DNA of 64,000 nucleotides from Flavobacterium gilvum (lineage in GTDB: Bacteria > Bacteroidota > Bacteroidia > Flavobacteriales > Flavobacteriaceae), in assembly GCF_001761465.1 (NCBI RefSeq), contig NZ_CP017479.1, positions 248,001 to 312,000 of the forward strand, read 5' to 3'. The translations under genes and the position numbers were made by a program. Within the stretch, counting starts at the first letter, position 1; the number at the start of each line of letters is the position of its first letter. Of the stretch, positions 27,067 through 35,914 are shown in pieces. A model generated the notes under the pieces. That model saw only the letters and a list, made by a program, of their open reading frames with translations, was not told the origin of the DNA and searched no databases.

Positions 27067-28323
27067 ATGAATCATATTCAAACGGTTTTAATCATAGGTT
27101 TCGTTTGGCCCGAGCCCAATTCTTCGGCAGCAGGTGGCAGAATGTTACAGTTAATCACACAATTTCAGCAACAGGGCTATTCCATTACGTTTGCCAGCCC
27201 TGCCATGGACAGTGATTTTATGGTTGATTTGGCCGCCCTGAATGTGGACAAAAAAACAATTGCACTGAATTGTTCCAGTTTTGACATTTTTGTCAAAGAA
27301 CTGAACCCAGCCATTGTATTATTTGACCGATTTATGATTGAAGAGCAATTTGGCTGGCGCGTTGCCGAAAATTGCCCGAATGCCCTGCGAATATTGGATA
27401 CTGAGGATTTACACTGTCTACGGTCTGCAAGGCAAAAGGCGTTTAAAGCACATCGCGATTTTGTAATTACAGATACATTAAAAGAAGAAGTCGCCAAGAG
27501 AGAAATCGCTAGTATTTTGCGATGCGACTTGTCTCTAATTATTTCCGAATTTGAAATGGAATTATTAGAAAAAATCTTTAAAATAGATTCACAATTATTG
27601 TATTATCTACCTTTTTTACTCGAACCAATTTCACAATCTACCTTTGAAAAACTCCCCTCTTTTGAAGAAAGAAACGATTTTGTTTTCATAGGCAACTTTC
27701 TGCACGAACCCAATTGGAATGCGGTACAATATCTAAAAGAAAGCATCTGGCCACTGATAAGAAAGCAATTACCAAATACCAATCTAAATATTTATGGCGC
27801 TTATCCTTCCCAAAAAGCATTACAATTACACCAACCAAAAGATGGTTTTTATATAAAAGGTCGTGCAAATGATGCCAATGAAGTAGTCCAAAATGCAAGA
27901 ATCGTTTTAGCACCATTGCGTTTTGGCGCAGGCATAAAGGGAAAACTGATTGAAGCCATACAATGCGGGACTCCCAGTATTACGACTAGCATCGGTGCCG
28001 AGTCGATGCAGGGAAATTTGCCTTGGAATGGTTTTATTACAGATGATGTGACCGAATTCACCAAAGCCGCAGCAGAATTGTACATGGATAAACAGCTTTG
28101 GACAACTGCTCAACAAAACGGAATTGCCATCATCAATCAACGCTATTCAAAAGAAAAGTTTGAAAATGATTTTGCCGCAAAAATTCAGTTTTTACTCGCC
28201 AACTTATCCCAACACCGTTTGGATAACTTCATGGGAGCATTATTACAGCATCACACTTTGACCAGCACCAAATACATGTCAAGGTGGATTGAAACAAAAA
28301 ACAGTAAAGAGAAAAAAAATTAG
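27067..28323 (+). CDS. Group 1 (GT4-type) glycosyltransferase
   Basis: The 418-residue protein has a GT-B layout. The N-terminus reads VLIIGFVWPEPNSSAAGGRM (acceptor side), a middle DTEDLHCLRSAR motif is typical of a Bacteroidota subgroup, and the C-terminal donor site has FVFIGNFLHEPNWNAV and LRFGAGIKGKLIEAIQCGTPS, the E-x7-E equivalent. It has no signal or membrane segment and acts at the cytosolic face, probably in surface glycan synthesis. It is a single gene between miaE and tRNA-Val. Confidence 0.88.
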   Translation: MNHIQTVLIIGFVWPEPNSSAAGGRMLQLITQFQQQGYSITFASPAMDSDFMVDLAALNVDKKTIALNCSSFDIFVKELNPAIVLFDRFMIEEQFGWRVAENCPNALRILDTEDLHCLRSARQKAFKAHRDFVITDTLKEEVAKREIASILRCDLSLIISEFEMELLEKIFKIDSQLLYYLPFLLEPISQSTFEKLPSFEERNDFVFIGNFLHEPNWNAVQYLKESIWPLIRKQLPNTNLNIYGAYPSQKALQLHQPKDGFYIKGRANDANEVVQNARIVLAPLRFGAGIKGKLIEAIQCGTPSITTSIGAESMQGNLPWNGFITDDVTEFTKAAAELYMDKQLWTTAQQNGIAIINQRYSKEKFENDFAAKIQFLLANLSQHRLDNFMGALLQHHTLTSTKYMSRWIETKNSKEKKN

Positions 28324-28479
28324 CCAAAAGAGTCAGCCTTCAGAAAAATCGATATGTAATCATTTTAATCCGTGTCTCAATAAATTATTTTTTCATTTTT
28401 TTTTATTTTCTTAAAACACTAAATATTAGAGCGCTGACTATTTTTTTAAAATAAAAATCAAAAAAACTTTCGAAATGTT

Positions 28480-28509
28480 TTGCATAAGCGAAAAACCTGC
28501 CTATATTTG
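28480..28509 (+). promoter_or_regulatory. Flavobacterial promoter of the tRNA-Val gene
   Basis: TTG at 28480-28482, exactly 19 bases, then TATATTTG at 28502-28509, an exact match to the Bacteroidota consensus TTG-N19-TAnnTTTG. It lies 38 bases before the tRNA. The rest of the gap from 28324 is AT-rich with nothing recognised. Confidence 0.85.
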
Positions 28510-28547
28510 CACTCGCAATCACGAAATGATAGCAATCCAATAAAATA

Positions 28548-28622
28548 GGGCGATTAGCTCAGCTGGTTCAGAGCACCTCGTTTACACCGAGGGGGTCGGG
28601 GGTTCGAACCCCTCATCGCCCA
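28548..28622 (+). tRNA. tRNA-Val (anticodon TAC)
   Basis: The cloverleaf is complete: acceptor stem GGGCGAT / ATCGCCC, D-arm GCTC...GAGC, anticodon stem CCTCG / CGAGG with loop TTTACAC giving anticodon TAC, variable loop and T-arm GGGGGTTCGAACCCCTC. It reads GTA and related valine codons. The 3' CCA is not encoded (ACA follows). Confidence 0.97.
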
Positions 28623-28623
28623 C

Positions 28624-28656
28624 AAAACTTCTCAAGGAATTGAGAAGTTTTTTTTT
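28624..28656 (+). terminator. Terminator after tRNA-Val
   Basis: AAAACTTCTCAA / TTGAGAAGTTTT stem with GGAA loop, followed by T-run. Confidence 0.9.
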
Positions 28657-28742
28657 GCGGTAAATTTTTCTTACTTTTATTTGTCGAAAATAAATAATTG
28701 TTAAATACACACTTAACTTGTAAAAAATTGAGATTGTGTTTC

Positions 28743-28792
28743 GTACTTTTAAACTCAAATAAAATAAAAGTACTGACATAAATTAACATCAA
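28743..28792 (+). promoter_or_regulatory. Possible operator region upstream of the DUF3826-type gene
   Basis: GTACTTTTA and TAAAAGTAC form an inverted repeat (28743-28773), directly followed by TGACATAAATTAACATCAA (28774-28792). The latter recurs with a single extra T at 41134-41153, in the promoter region of the lipoprotein propeller gene. This is the only sign of a shared regulatory site in the locus. Confidence 0.4.
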
Positions 28793-28797
28793 TTTTT

Positions 28798-29460
28798 ATG
28801 AAAAATAAAAGAATGAAAGCATTATTGCTCATTGGATTTCTAATTATAAACACTGTCATCAGAGCGCAATCTGTTTCAACGGCCGAAGAGGATATTACAA
28901 AAGCAAAAGAGTGGATTACCTCTTTATCATTAAATGACAGCTCGAAGGAAAATAGATTAATACAAGTAGTTGCTACTCATCTTTCCACAATAAAAGATTG
29001 GCATAATACCCACCCCGCCTCTACAGTTCCTGCGGGAATTAATCCTCTGGACGGGAAGCCTCTTTCAGAACTTCATCGGCAAATTATTGCAGATTCGGCA
29101 ATACCTTCTACAACTCATGAAAGTTTAATGAGTGGGTTAAGAAAAGATTTAAGCGAAGACCAAGTAGCTTTGGTTTTAGACAAATACACTATTGGAAAAG
29201 TAGCTTTCACGATGAAAGGCTACCAATCTATTGTTCCTGATATGACAGCTACAGAAACTGCTGAAATTCAAAAATTATTAGAAAAGGCTCGTGAACAGGC
29301 AGTGGATTATAAGAGCATGAAAGAGATATCGGCTATTTTTGAAATTTATAAAACCCAAGCTGAACAATATTTAAACAACCACGGTCGTAATTGGCGTCAG
29401 ATGTATGGTGATTATACCAAAAAAATTAAGGCAGAAAAAGAAGCCAAGAAACAAAAGTAG
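28798..29460 (+). CDS. Secreted DUF3826-type protein
   Basis: The 220-residue protein has a signal peptide (ALLLIGFLIINTVIRAQS, cleaved about residue 24) and a helical mature domain. Segments such as HNTHPASTVPAGINPLDGKPL and DKYTIGKVAFTMKGYQSIVP match my recollection of DUF3826, a domain of unknown function found in Bacteroidota pectin loci. It is the first gene after tRNA-Val and convergent with the minus-strand enzyme cluster. The charged C-terminus is KKIKAEKEAKKQK. A periplasmic role in pectin breakdown is inferred from context only; no catalytic residues can be named. Confidence 0.75.
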   Translation: MKNKRMKALLLIGFLIINTVIRAQSVSTAEEDITKAKEWITSLSLNDSSKENRLIQVVATHLSTIKDWHNTHPASTVPAGINPLDGKPLSELHRQIIADSAIPSTTHESLMSGLRKDLSEDQVALVLDKYTIGKVAFTMKGYQSIVPDMTATETAEIQKLLEKAREQAVDYKSMKEISAIFEIYKTQAEQYLNNHGRNWRQMYGDYTKKIKAEKEAKKQK

Positions 29461-29480
29461 ACTTTTGTCTCAAAACCAAA

Positions 29481-29522
29481 AAAGGGCTGTCCAAAAGTAA
29501 TTTTCCGGACAGCCTCTTGATG
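29481..29522. terminator. Hairpin between the convergent DUF3826-type and GH2 genes
   Basis: GGGCTGTCC (29484-29492) and GGACAGCC (29507-29514), with an A-run before and a short T-containing tail after; it can serve both directions. Confidence 0.75.
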
Positions 29523-29567
29523 TGATATCTAATAAGGCCTTGAGTATAATTTTTCCCTAAACTGCCT

Positions 29568-31982
29568 CTATTCCACTTTTATTTCTATGGCTTTCGCCAA
29601 AATATCGATCCCCGTTGAAGCTTTTAACTGAATATTTTCTTTCTTTCCGTTAGATTGAATAATGGCGATACATTTACCATTAAATACTTTGCAAGAATTG
29701 GCTTTGAACGAATCCCAACCTGCCTGATAACCATTGTCAACTCCAACTAATTTTCCGCCACCTATCACTTCAAAATCGATTAGATTATTGGCGTTTGGCA
29801 CTAAGTTTCCGTCTTTATCAGTTATAGAAACGGTTACGTAAACCAAATCATAACTGTCATTTTTCAGGGTTTTCTTGTTGGCTACTAAAGCAATTTTCGA
29901 AGCTTCTCCAGCTGTTTTGATTTCTTTTTCCAAAACAACTTTTCCCCCTTTTCTAGAAATGGCTTTTATTGTTCCGGGTTCGAATTTTACACGCCATGAA
30001 ATGTGTAAATCGTCATTTTGCTTGGATTTTTTACCCAATGATTTTCCGTTAAGGAACAATTCGACTTCATCGGCATTGTTGTAATACGCCCAAACATCGA
30101 CTTCCTGTCCAGCCGTCCAATTCCAGTGAGGAAAAATATGCAAAACGGGTTTGGTCGTCCATTCACTTTGGTACATATAATACACATCTTTGGGAAAGCC
30201 AGCCAAATCAATAATTCCGAAGTACGAACTCCTTGCAGGATAAGGATACGGATCGGGTTCCCCAATATAATCGAATCCTGTCCAGATGAAAGTTCCCGCC
30301 ATAAAATCCTGTTTTTTGATGGTTTTCCAATTGTCTTCGTGAGTCGCTCCCCAATAGGATTTCACCTGATCGTAAGCCGAAACAGTCCAATCGGCATTGC
30401 CATCAAACGGAGCACCATATTTGGGTGGCCAAGTTTTTATCACATCCGAAGGTTGGTCATAATGTCCACGGGTTTCGAGCGCCGAAACACTCTCGGAAGC
30501 GAGTATCTTTTGCCCTTTGAAACGAACTGGAAAATCTTTGTAATCTTCGTGTTTATAATTGAATCCCAACAAATCCAAAGCACCCGATTGGTAAATAAAA
30601 TTTTTCTCAATAACATTTTCAGTCAAAGCGCTCGTTACGGGACGCGTTTTGTCTAGCGATTTAACAATTTGTGCCAATTCTCTAGTAATCGCAATTCCGG
30701 TGCTGTCAAATTGCTCACGGATTTCATTTCCGATACTCCACATCATCACCGACGGATGGTTGCGGTCTCTTTTGATAAAATCTTCCAAATCCTGTTTGTG
30801 CCACGCATCCCAATCTTTGTGGTAATCGTTGGTTACTTTTTTCTTTTTCCAAACATCAAAAGCTTCGTCCTGAACAATAAATCCCATCTCGTCGCACAAC
30901 TGCATCATTTCCAACGAATGTGGATTATGTGCCATTCGGATGGCATTAGCTCCCATTTCTTTCAGGATTTTCAGTTTTCTTTTTACGGCGTGAATATTTT
31001 CCACAGCCCCCAAAGCGCCGTTGTCGTGATGCAGACAAACGCCTAATATCTTTGTTGGTTTTCCATTCAATGAAAATCCTTTTTCGGCATCAAAACTGAA
31101 GAATCGGAAACCCAATGGAGTTTCATAATTGTCGATTAATTTTGAATTTTCATAGATTCTCGTCAGCACTTTGTACATATATGGATTTTCAGTATCCCAT
31201 AATTTTGGCTGATTAACGGTTAAATTATGAACCTTTTTTGCAGAAGTTTTTGGCTCAAATTTTTCTATAGAAGTGCTGTTTGCAACCTCAACATTGTTTG
31301 CATTTACTATTGAAGTTACCAGTTTGAATTCTTTTGCGGAAGCGTTTTCATTGTCAATAGTAACCTCACAATTAACGCTTGCTTTTTGTGCAGAAACCTC
31401 CGGAGTCGTTACATAAGTTCCCCATTTGGCCACGTGCAGTTTCTCGCTGACAACTAATCGCACATTTCTGTAAATTCCCGATCCCGTGTACCATCTTGAA
31501 TTGGGCTGCGCATCATTATCAACTTTGACAGCGATAACATTTGGTTTTCCAAAATACAAATATTGGGATAATTCATAACCGAAAGAAATATATCCGTTCG
31601 GGCGAATTCCCAACGAATGTCCATTTATGAATACTTCACTGTTTTTGAAAACACCATCAAATTCGATTGAAATGGCTTTGTTTTTCCAATTGGCAGGAAT
31701 GGTAAAAACTTTGCGGTACCAACCTTTTCCAGCTGGCAAGAATCCTTGCGCTTGTTTTGTTTTACTGTCTTTATCAAATGCTCCTTCAATGCTCCAATCG
31801 TGAGGCAAATTCAAAGTTCTCCAATCAGCGATATTGAAATTAGCATTTATTGCCTGAGGATAATCCCCTAGTTTAAAATTCCAGTTTTTATTAAAATCCT
31901 CAACGATTCGGGCTTTTTTAGTTTGGGAAAAACTTGCTATTGAAAGCAATAATACCAATACGATTCCTGTTTTTTTTACCAT
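29568..31982 (-). CDS. GH2 family exo-glycosidase (beta-galactosidase type)
   Basis: The 804-residue secreted enzyme starts with a signal peptide ending near SIASFSQ (residue 20). Order: jelly-roll sugar-binding domain (25-180), Ig-like domain (185-290), TIM barrel (295-580), and a C-terminal pair of beta domains of the DUF4982/Ig type (600-800). Acid/base is E420 in SIGNEI and the nucleophile is probably E497 in ILASESVS. GVCLHHDNGALGA and RMAHNPHS are conserved in the GH2 barrel. It is the last gene of the minus-strand cluster. The sugar removed may be beta-galactose, beta-glucuronic acid or a related residue of pectin side chains; the sequence does not settle it. Confidence 0.88.
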   Translation of the reverse strand: MVKKTGIVLVLLLSIASFSQTKKARIVEDFNKNWNFKLGDYPQAINANFNIADWRTLNLPHDWSIEGAFDKDSKTKQAQGFLPAGKGWYRKVFTIPANWKNKAISIEFDGVFKNSEVFINGHSLGIRPNGYISFGYELSQYLYFGKPNVIAVKVDNDAQPNSRWYTGSGIYRNVRLVVSEKLHVAKWGTYVTTPEVSAQKASVNCEVTIDNENASAKEFKLVTSIVNANNVEVANSTSIEKFEPKTSAKKVHNLTVNQPKLWDTENPYMYKVLTRIYENSKLIDNYETPLGFRFFSFDAEKGFSLNGKPTKILGVCLHHDNGALGAVENIHAVKRKLKILKEMGANAIRMAHNPHSLEMMQLCDEMGFIVQDEAFDVWKKKKVTNDYHKDWDAWHKQDLEDFIKRDRNHPSVMMWSIGNEIREQFDSTGIAITRELAQIVKSLDKTRPVTSALTENVIEKNFIYQSGALDLLGFNYKHEDYKDFPVRFKGQKILASESVSALETRGHYDQPSDVIKTWPPKYGAPFDGNADWTVSAYDQVKSYWGATHEDNWKTIKKQDFMAGTFIWTGFDYIGEPDPYPYPARSSYFGIIDLAGFPKDVYYMYQSEWTTKPVLHIFPHWNWTAGQEVDVWAYYNNADEVELFLNGKSLGKKSKQNDDLHISWRVKFEPGTIKAISRKGGKVVLEKEIKTAGEASKIALVANKKTLKNDSYDLVYVTVSITDKDGNLVPNANNLIDFEVIGGGKLVGVDNGYQAGWDSFKANSCKVFNGKCIAIIQSNGKKENIQLKASTGIDILAKAIEIKVE

Positions 31983-31999
31983 TGTAATTATTTTTTTTC

Positions 32000-32079
32000 A
32001 ACCATATAAGGCATATAAGGTCATTTAAGGAAAACTTAAACATATAACTTATATGAACTTATATGCCTTATATGGTTTA
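32000..32079. repeat. ATATAAGGCATATAAGG inverted repeat, copy 2
   Basis: ACCATATAAGGCATATAAGG is answered by TATATGCCTTATATGGT; located 18 bases upstream of the 804-residue GH2 start. A further partial arm lies at 32141-32160. Confidence 0.72.
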
Positions 32080-32166
32080 AATCCATCTCAATTTTTAATT
32101 ATTTTGTACACTCAAATAGAGCCGATTTATTTTAAAAACTTATATGACTTATATGTTTTTAAATAT

Positions 32167-35100
32167 TTACTGAAACTCAAAAGAATCTAGTAACAATCCC
32201 TGCATATCCTCTGATTCTAATGTGATTGTGTACGTCCCTGCGTTGATATAACCGCCTGATGTTGTATTCAAAACTTTCCATTTTTCGGGCGAAGGAGGAA
32301 ACTCAATCGTATCGTTTCTCATCAAAATTCCGTAAGCATCTTCCATTTTGAATTTGACTTTTAATGGTGTTTCATTTCGATTCATATATCGGAAACGCAT
32401 CAGGTAAATCCCGGCTACTCCAGGTTTTACTTCAAACTGAATGCTGTTTTTTGTTTTTTGTGTAAACTCAACATAATCGCTCTTTTTAAAATTAGCCTTC
32501 TGAATTCCCGATCCATCCGTTTTGGCAGTTTCGGCTTCAATAAGCACCACAGGACGCGAATCGTCTTTTTCGCCCATATCATACGTTGGAACCACAGCAA
32601 CAGAACTCAAACTTTCAAAATTTTCGAAAAATACTTTTTCGCCCTTTTTTACTTTTTTCTGAAAAACAGTAAACTCAATACCTTCTGAATTTCTAGCCGA
32701 ACCTTCTATTTCTTTATATCCAGGAATTGAATCTTTTGGTTTCCGAGGCACTAAAAGATAAATATCAGAATCTTCTTTGGTCTCAAAAGAACCTGTTGTT
32801 TTTGCATTGACAGGAAACTGCAAATACTCGGCACCAAAAACCTCCGAAGGTAATTTTGTAAAAAAAACATTCCCATTCGAATATTGCACCGAATTTATAT
32901 CAAGCCAAGAATCTATTTTGCAAGCTGTTTTATCCTCTGTATCAATAACGACATTCTGAATATTTCCTGAAGATGCAGGCGCTCCTTTCACTGTTTTGTC
33001 TTTGGTCGCAATGGCTATTGCCGAAATAATTGCCTGACTCGCTTTTACATTTGGAAACGAAATCACAATTTTCCCATTTTTACTTTTTACAACAAAAGTT
33101 TTCTTCAATGCCTTGTCGTGCCCAACCTGATTCCAAATATCAAAATCTTTTAAAACCACTTTATCATTAATAGCCACATCAAACAAACGCCAGCCTTTGC
33201 AATCCAATCCGCCACCAGTTCCGTACCAAGGTTCGATGAAATACAATTCCACCAAATATTCTCCATCTGGAGCTGGAAATTCGTAACGCAGTTTGTCGAT
33301 TCCATATCTAAAATCCTGAAATAATTTCCAATCATTTGTCCCCGCAATTGGATCGAAAGTACTTCTTTGACTCGCATAAAAATCAGGAAGCTGTTTGAAA
33401 TTATCTGTCCAAGACAAAGAACCCCAAGTCCCATCGCCACTTTTATGCACATCCGCCTGCCAGGTATTCCCAAAAGCATCTGTCATTTGGCCACCTCCGC
33501 AATTTACTCTGTAGATATAATTATAGTCTTTTGCTGGTTTTAAAAACACATCATTCTCTGTTTCCAATACGCTGAAATTAGGTGCTTTCGGTAAACCGTT
33601 CAATATGATATAATCTTTGGCCACAGCTTTTCCGTTTAAATAACCAACAGCGTATAAAACATTATACTTAATCATGACATTATTCCATTGAAAATGCTGA
33701 CCCAAGCCTGGATTTTTAAGTCTGCCCAGTGATGTTTTATCCACATTATTGAACAATTCCACCTCATCACAATTGGAATACACATCAATTCCGCTTTTAA
33801 TTCCGGCAGAAGCCCAACGATTTGTCCAAGTATGCGAAACGATATACACCATCGGGTTGGTTTTGTTCGAAACATAATTGGCTCGGTACATATAATAAGC
33901 GTCCAGAGGTTCTCCCCAAATACTGAAAAGTCCTTTGTAATTTACAGGCCCCACTTTGTCTATATCCCTGAATCCTTCGCCGTTTTGAACGCGTCCCGGA
34001 TTTTCGTGCGAGGCAAAAAGCCAGTTGAATTGCCCAGCGATTTTATCTTTAACCGACTCGGCTTCGCGAACTTTTATTTCCATTAATTGGGAAAAACGGT
34101 TTTCGCTCAATGTCCCTTTTTGGTCAAATTCGCCTTCGGTATGTAAATCGTGTGAACGCCATGCGCCGTATTCTCCATTTAATAATTGTTTGCTCATTTC
34201 GACATCGTAATTAAACGGATCGCCACCATAGGTTCCCGACCAGTTTTGCACGACATTCCAGTCGGTTCCTTCTCCTCCGTTGCAGGTTGTAACAATGCGT
34301 TGTGAAGCTGACATCGGATCCATTTCTCGAATGATTTTGGTGCATTCTTCGGCAAATGCAGCCGGAATCGTGCTCTCGTTTTGCAATCCCCACATCACAA
34401 CTGAAGGACTGTTTCTGCGTTCTTTAATCCATTCACGCAATAAGGTTTTGAAATTCTCTTTGAATTCGGGAGTATCGTACCAAATATGCGCCGAAAACTG
34501 GCTCCAAAACAAAATACCATTTTCGTCTAATTCCTTCTGATATTCCAAATTATGTGGTTGATGCGCTTCGCGAAAGGCATTGAATCCGCTGGCTTTTATT
34601 TGTTCAATTCTCGAATGGATTTGTTCTTTCGAAAACGAATGACTGTTCCCTATTAAATGTTCGTATTCACAGGTTCCGTTAATAAACAATGGCTCATCGT
34701 TGATAAAAAAACGATTGTCTTTTCCATCTCTGCTCACCGGCCAGCTTACCCAACGAATTCCGTAAGGTGTTTTTAGCTCATCAATTTTTTTCCCTTTTTC
34801 TAAAATAGTGGTAACCAATTGGTACAAATAAGGATTGGCTGGCGACCATAATTTTGGCTGTAAAATTTCGGGGAGCGATTGTGCTATTTCGTTTGTTTTA
34901 CCTACAAAGCTGTTCGTTTCACTTTTTGAAGTAGCAACTTTTTTTCCGTCTTTGTCATAAAGAGTATTTACTATTGTTAAATACCTGTCCGATTTTCCGT
35001 AGTTTTTGATTTCGGCGGTAACATTTAAAACAGCTTTTTCTTTGGAAGTTGCTTTGTCATTCCAAATATGGACACCAAAAGGTTCTATCCGAATGGCATT

Positions 35101-35691
35101 GGTAACGACCAAAGTCACCGGTCTGAAAATCCCCATCGGTTGTGAACCTTCTGAAAATCCCCACTCGCCTGAACAACCTCCGCAAACCCAAGGCAAATCG
35201 GCGATAAATGACGGATGTGAAGCTTTGACTACTATATTATTTTCTTTTTCGAAAGAAACAGCATTGGTTATATTTAGTGTAAAAGTGGTTCTCCCGCCTT
35301 TATGTTCACCAACTTTTTTTCCGTTTACCCAAACAGTAGCATAGGAACTTACTCCTTCAAAAAAAAGGAAAAGCTTTTTTGAAGCATATTCTTTGTCTAG
35401 TTTTAATGTTTTGTGATACCAGGCTATTCCATGCAGATTGCCATGTTTTGTTCTTCGGAATCCGTAATACTGATCCCAATTGTGAGGAACGTTTACTTTT
35501 TCCCAGTCGGCGTTTGTCTTTAGGTTTTTTACAAATGTTTCTTCTTGTGACGGATTATCTAAAATGATTGTTTCCCAAGAAGAATTAAGCGAAACTTCTT
35601 TACGGAATCCCGCTGATTCCTTATTGCTTTGGCTAAATACCATGCAAAAACTTGAAAAAAAACTAACTATAAAAAAAACTGCTTTCTTCAT
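32167..35691 (-). CDS. Large GH2 family enzyme with malectin and C-terminal carbohydrate-binding modules
   Basis: The 1174-residue protein has a signal peptide (to about residue 20), a GH2 sugar-binding domain (35-195), an Ig-like domain (200-310) and a TIM barrel (315-640) with acid/base E439 in MWGLQNES and nucleophile E507 in LLNGEYGAW. A malectin-like domain follows at about 735-905 (YIYRVNCGGGQMTDAFG). The C-terminal ~130 residues are a CBM6/35-like module starting VLIEAETAKTDGSG. The GLQNE variant replaces the usual IGNE. This many-domain form is typical of enzymes on complex glycans. It sits between the other GH2 and the uronidase-like gene. Substrate not determinable from sequence. 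Confidence 0.87.
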   Translation of the reverse strand: MKKAVFFIVSFFSSFCMVFSQSNKESAGFRKEVSLNSSWETIILDNPSQEETFVKNLKTNADWEKVNVPHNWDQYYGFRRTKHGNLHGIAWYHKTLKLDKEYASKKLFLFFEGVSSYATVWVNGKKVGEHKGGRTTFTLNITNAVSFEKENNIVVKASHPSFIADLPWVCGGCSGEWGFSEGSQPMGIFRPVTLVVTNAIRIEPFGVHIWNDKATSKEKAVLNVTAEIKNYGKSDRYLTIVNTLYDKDGKKVATSKSETNSFVGKTNEIAQSLPEILQPKLWSPANPYLYQLVTTILEKGKKIDELKTPYGIRWVSWPVSRDGKDNRFFINDEPLFINGTCEYEHLIGNSHSFSKEQIHSRIEQIKASGFNAFREAHQPHNLEYQKELDENGILFWSQFSAHIWYDTPEFKENFKTLLREWIKERRNSPSVVMWGLQNESTIPAAFAEECTKIIREMDPMSASQRIVTTCNGGEGTDWNVVQNWSGTYGGDPFNYDVEMSKQLLNGEYGAWRSHDLHTEGEFDQKGTLSENRFSQLMEIKVREAESVKDKIAGQFNWLFASHENPGRVQNGEGFRDIDKVGPVNYKGLFSIWGEPLDAYYMYRANYVSNKTNPMVYIVSHTWTNRWASAGIKSGIDVYSNCDEVELFNNVDKTSLGRLKNPGLGQHFQWNNVMIKYNVLYAVGYLNGKAVAKDYIILNGLPKAPNFSVLETENDVFLKPAKDYNYIYRVNCGGGQMTDAFGNTWQADVHKSGDGTWGSLSWTDNFKQLPDFYASQRSTFDPIAGTNDWKLFQDFRYGIDKLRYEFPAPDGEYLVELYFIEPWYGTGGGLDCKGWRLFDVAINDKVVLKDFDIWNQVGHDKALKKTFVVKSKNGKIVISFPNVKASQAIISAIAIATKDKTVKGAPASSGNIQNVVIDTEDKTACKIDSWLDINSVQYSNGNVFFTKLPSEVFGAEYLQFPVNAKTTGSFETKEDSDIYLLVPRKPKDSIPGYKEIEGSARNSEGIEFTVFQKKVKKGEKVFFENFESLSSVAVVPTYDMGEKDDSRPVVLIEAETAKTDGSGIQKANFKKSDYVEFTQKTKNSIQFEVKPGVAGIYLMRFRYMNRNETPLKVKFKMEDAYGILMRNDTIEFPPSPEKWKVLNTTSGGYINAGTYTITLESEDMQGLLLDSFEFQ

Positions 35692-35714
35692 ACTTTTTCC
35701 TGAACCTATTTTTT

Positions 35715-35744
35715 AACCATATAAGGCATATAAGGTCATTTAAG
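35715..35744. repeat. ATATAAGGCATATAAGG repeat, copy 3 (single arm)
   Basis: AACCATATAAGGCATATAAG followed by GTCATTTAAG, identical to copy 2 over the arm and 23 bases upstream of the large GH2 start codon. Confidence 0.65.
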
Positions 35745-35758
35745 TGTTTCCTCAAAAC

Positions 35759-35791
35759 AGACCTAACAGGTTTTTAAAACCTGTTAGGTCT
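35759..35791. repeat. AGACCTAACAGG hairpin, copy 1
   Basis: Perfect inverted repeat AGACCTAACAGGTTTT / AAAACCTGTTAGGTCT. Copies also at 46.0 and 55.3 kb; each lies downstream of the stop codon of a minus-strand enzyme gene. Confidence 0.78.
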
Positions 35792-35809
35792 AACTTTACT
35801 TATTGGTTT

Positions 35810-35906
35810 GCGTGAGGGATAGTAGCGGCATCCTTTTGTGGCGGGGTTCGCCACAAAAGAAATAGCGAATAGCCCGGACCCGTAGTTTTTACGGAGGGTC
35901 ACGCCC
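35810..35906. repeat. Modular hairpin element, copy E
   Basis: Minus strand: GGGCGTGACCC, small hairpin CCGTA/TACGG, GTCCGGGCTATTCGCTATTTC, hairpin CTTTTGTGGCG/CGCCACAAAAG (35833-35843, 35849-35859), then GCCGCTACTATCCCTCACGC. It starts nine bases after the uronidase-like stop codon. Confidence 0.72.
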
Positions 35907-35914
35907 ACATTATT

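Noticed and set aside
28582..28779. 65-residue minus-strand frame ending GDEGFEPPTPSV
   Set aside because: The C-terminus is the antisense translation of the tRNA-Val gene, a well-known annotation artefact; no independent evidence of coding.
30126..30656. 176-residue plus-strand frame inside the 804-residue GH2 gene
   Set aside because: Antisense shadow of the TIM-barrel coding region.
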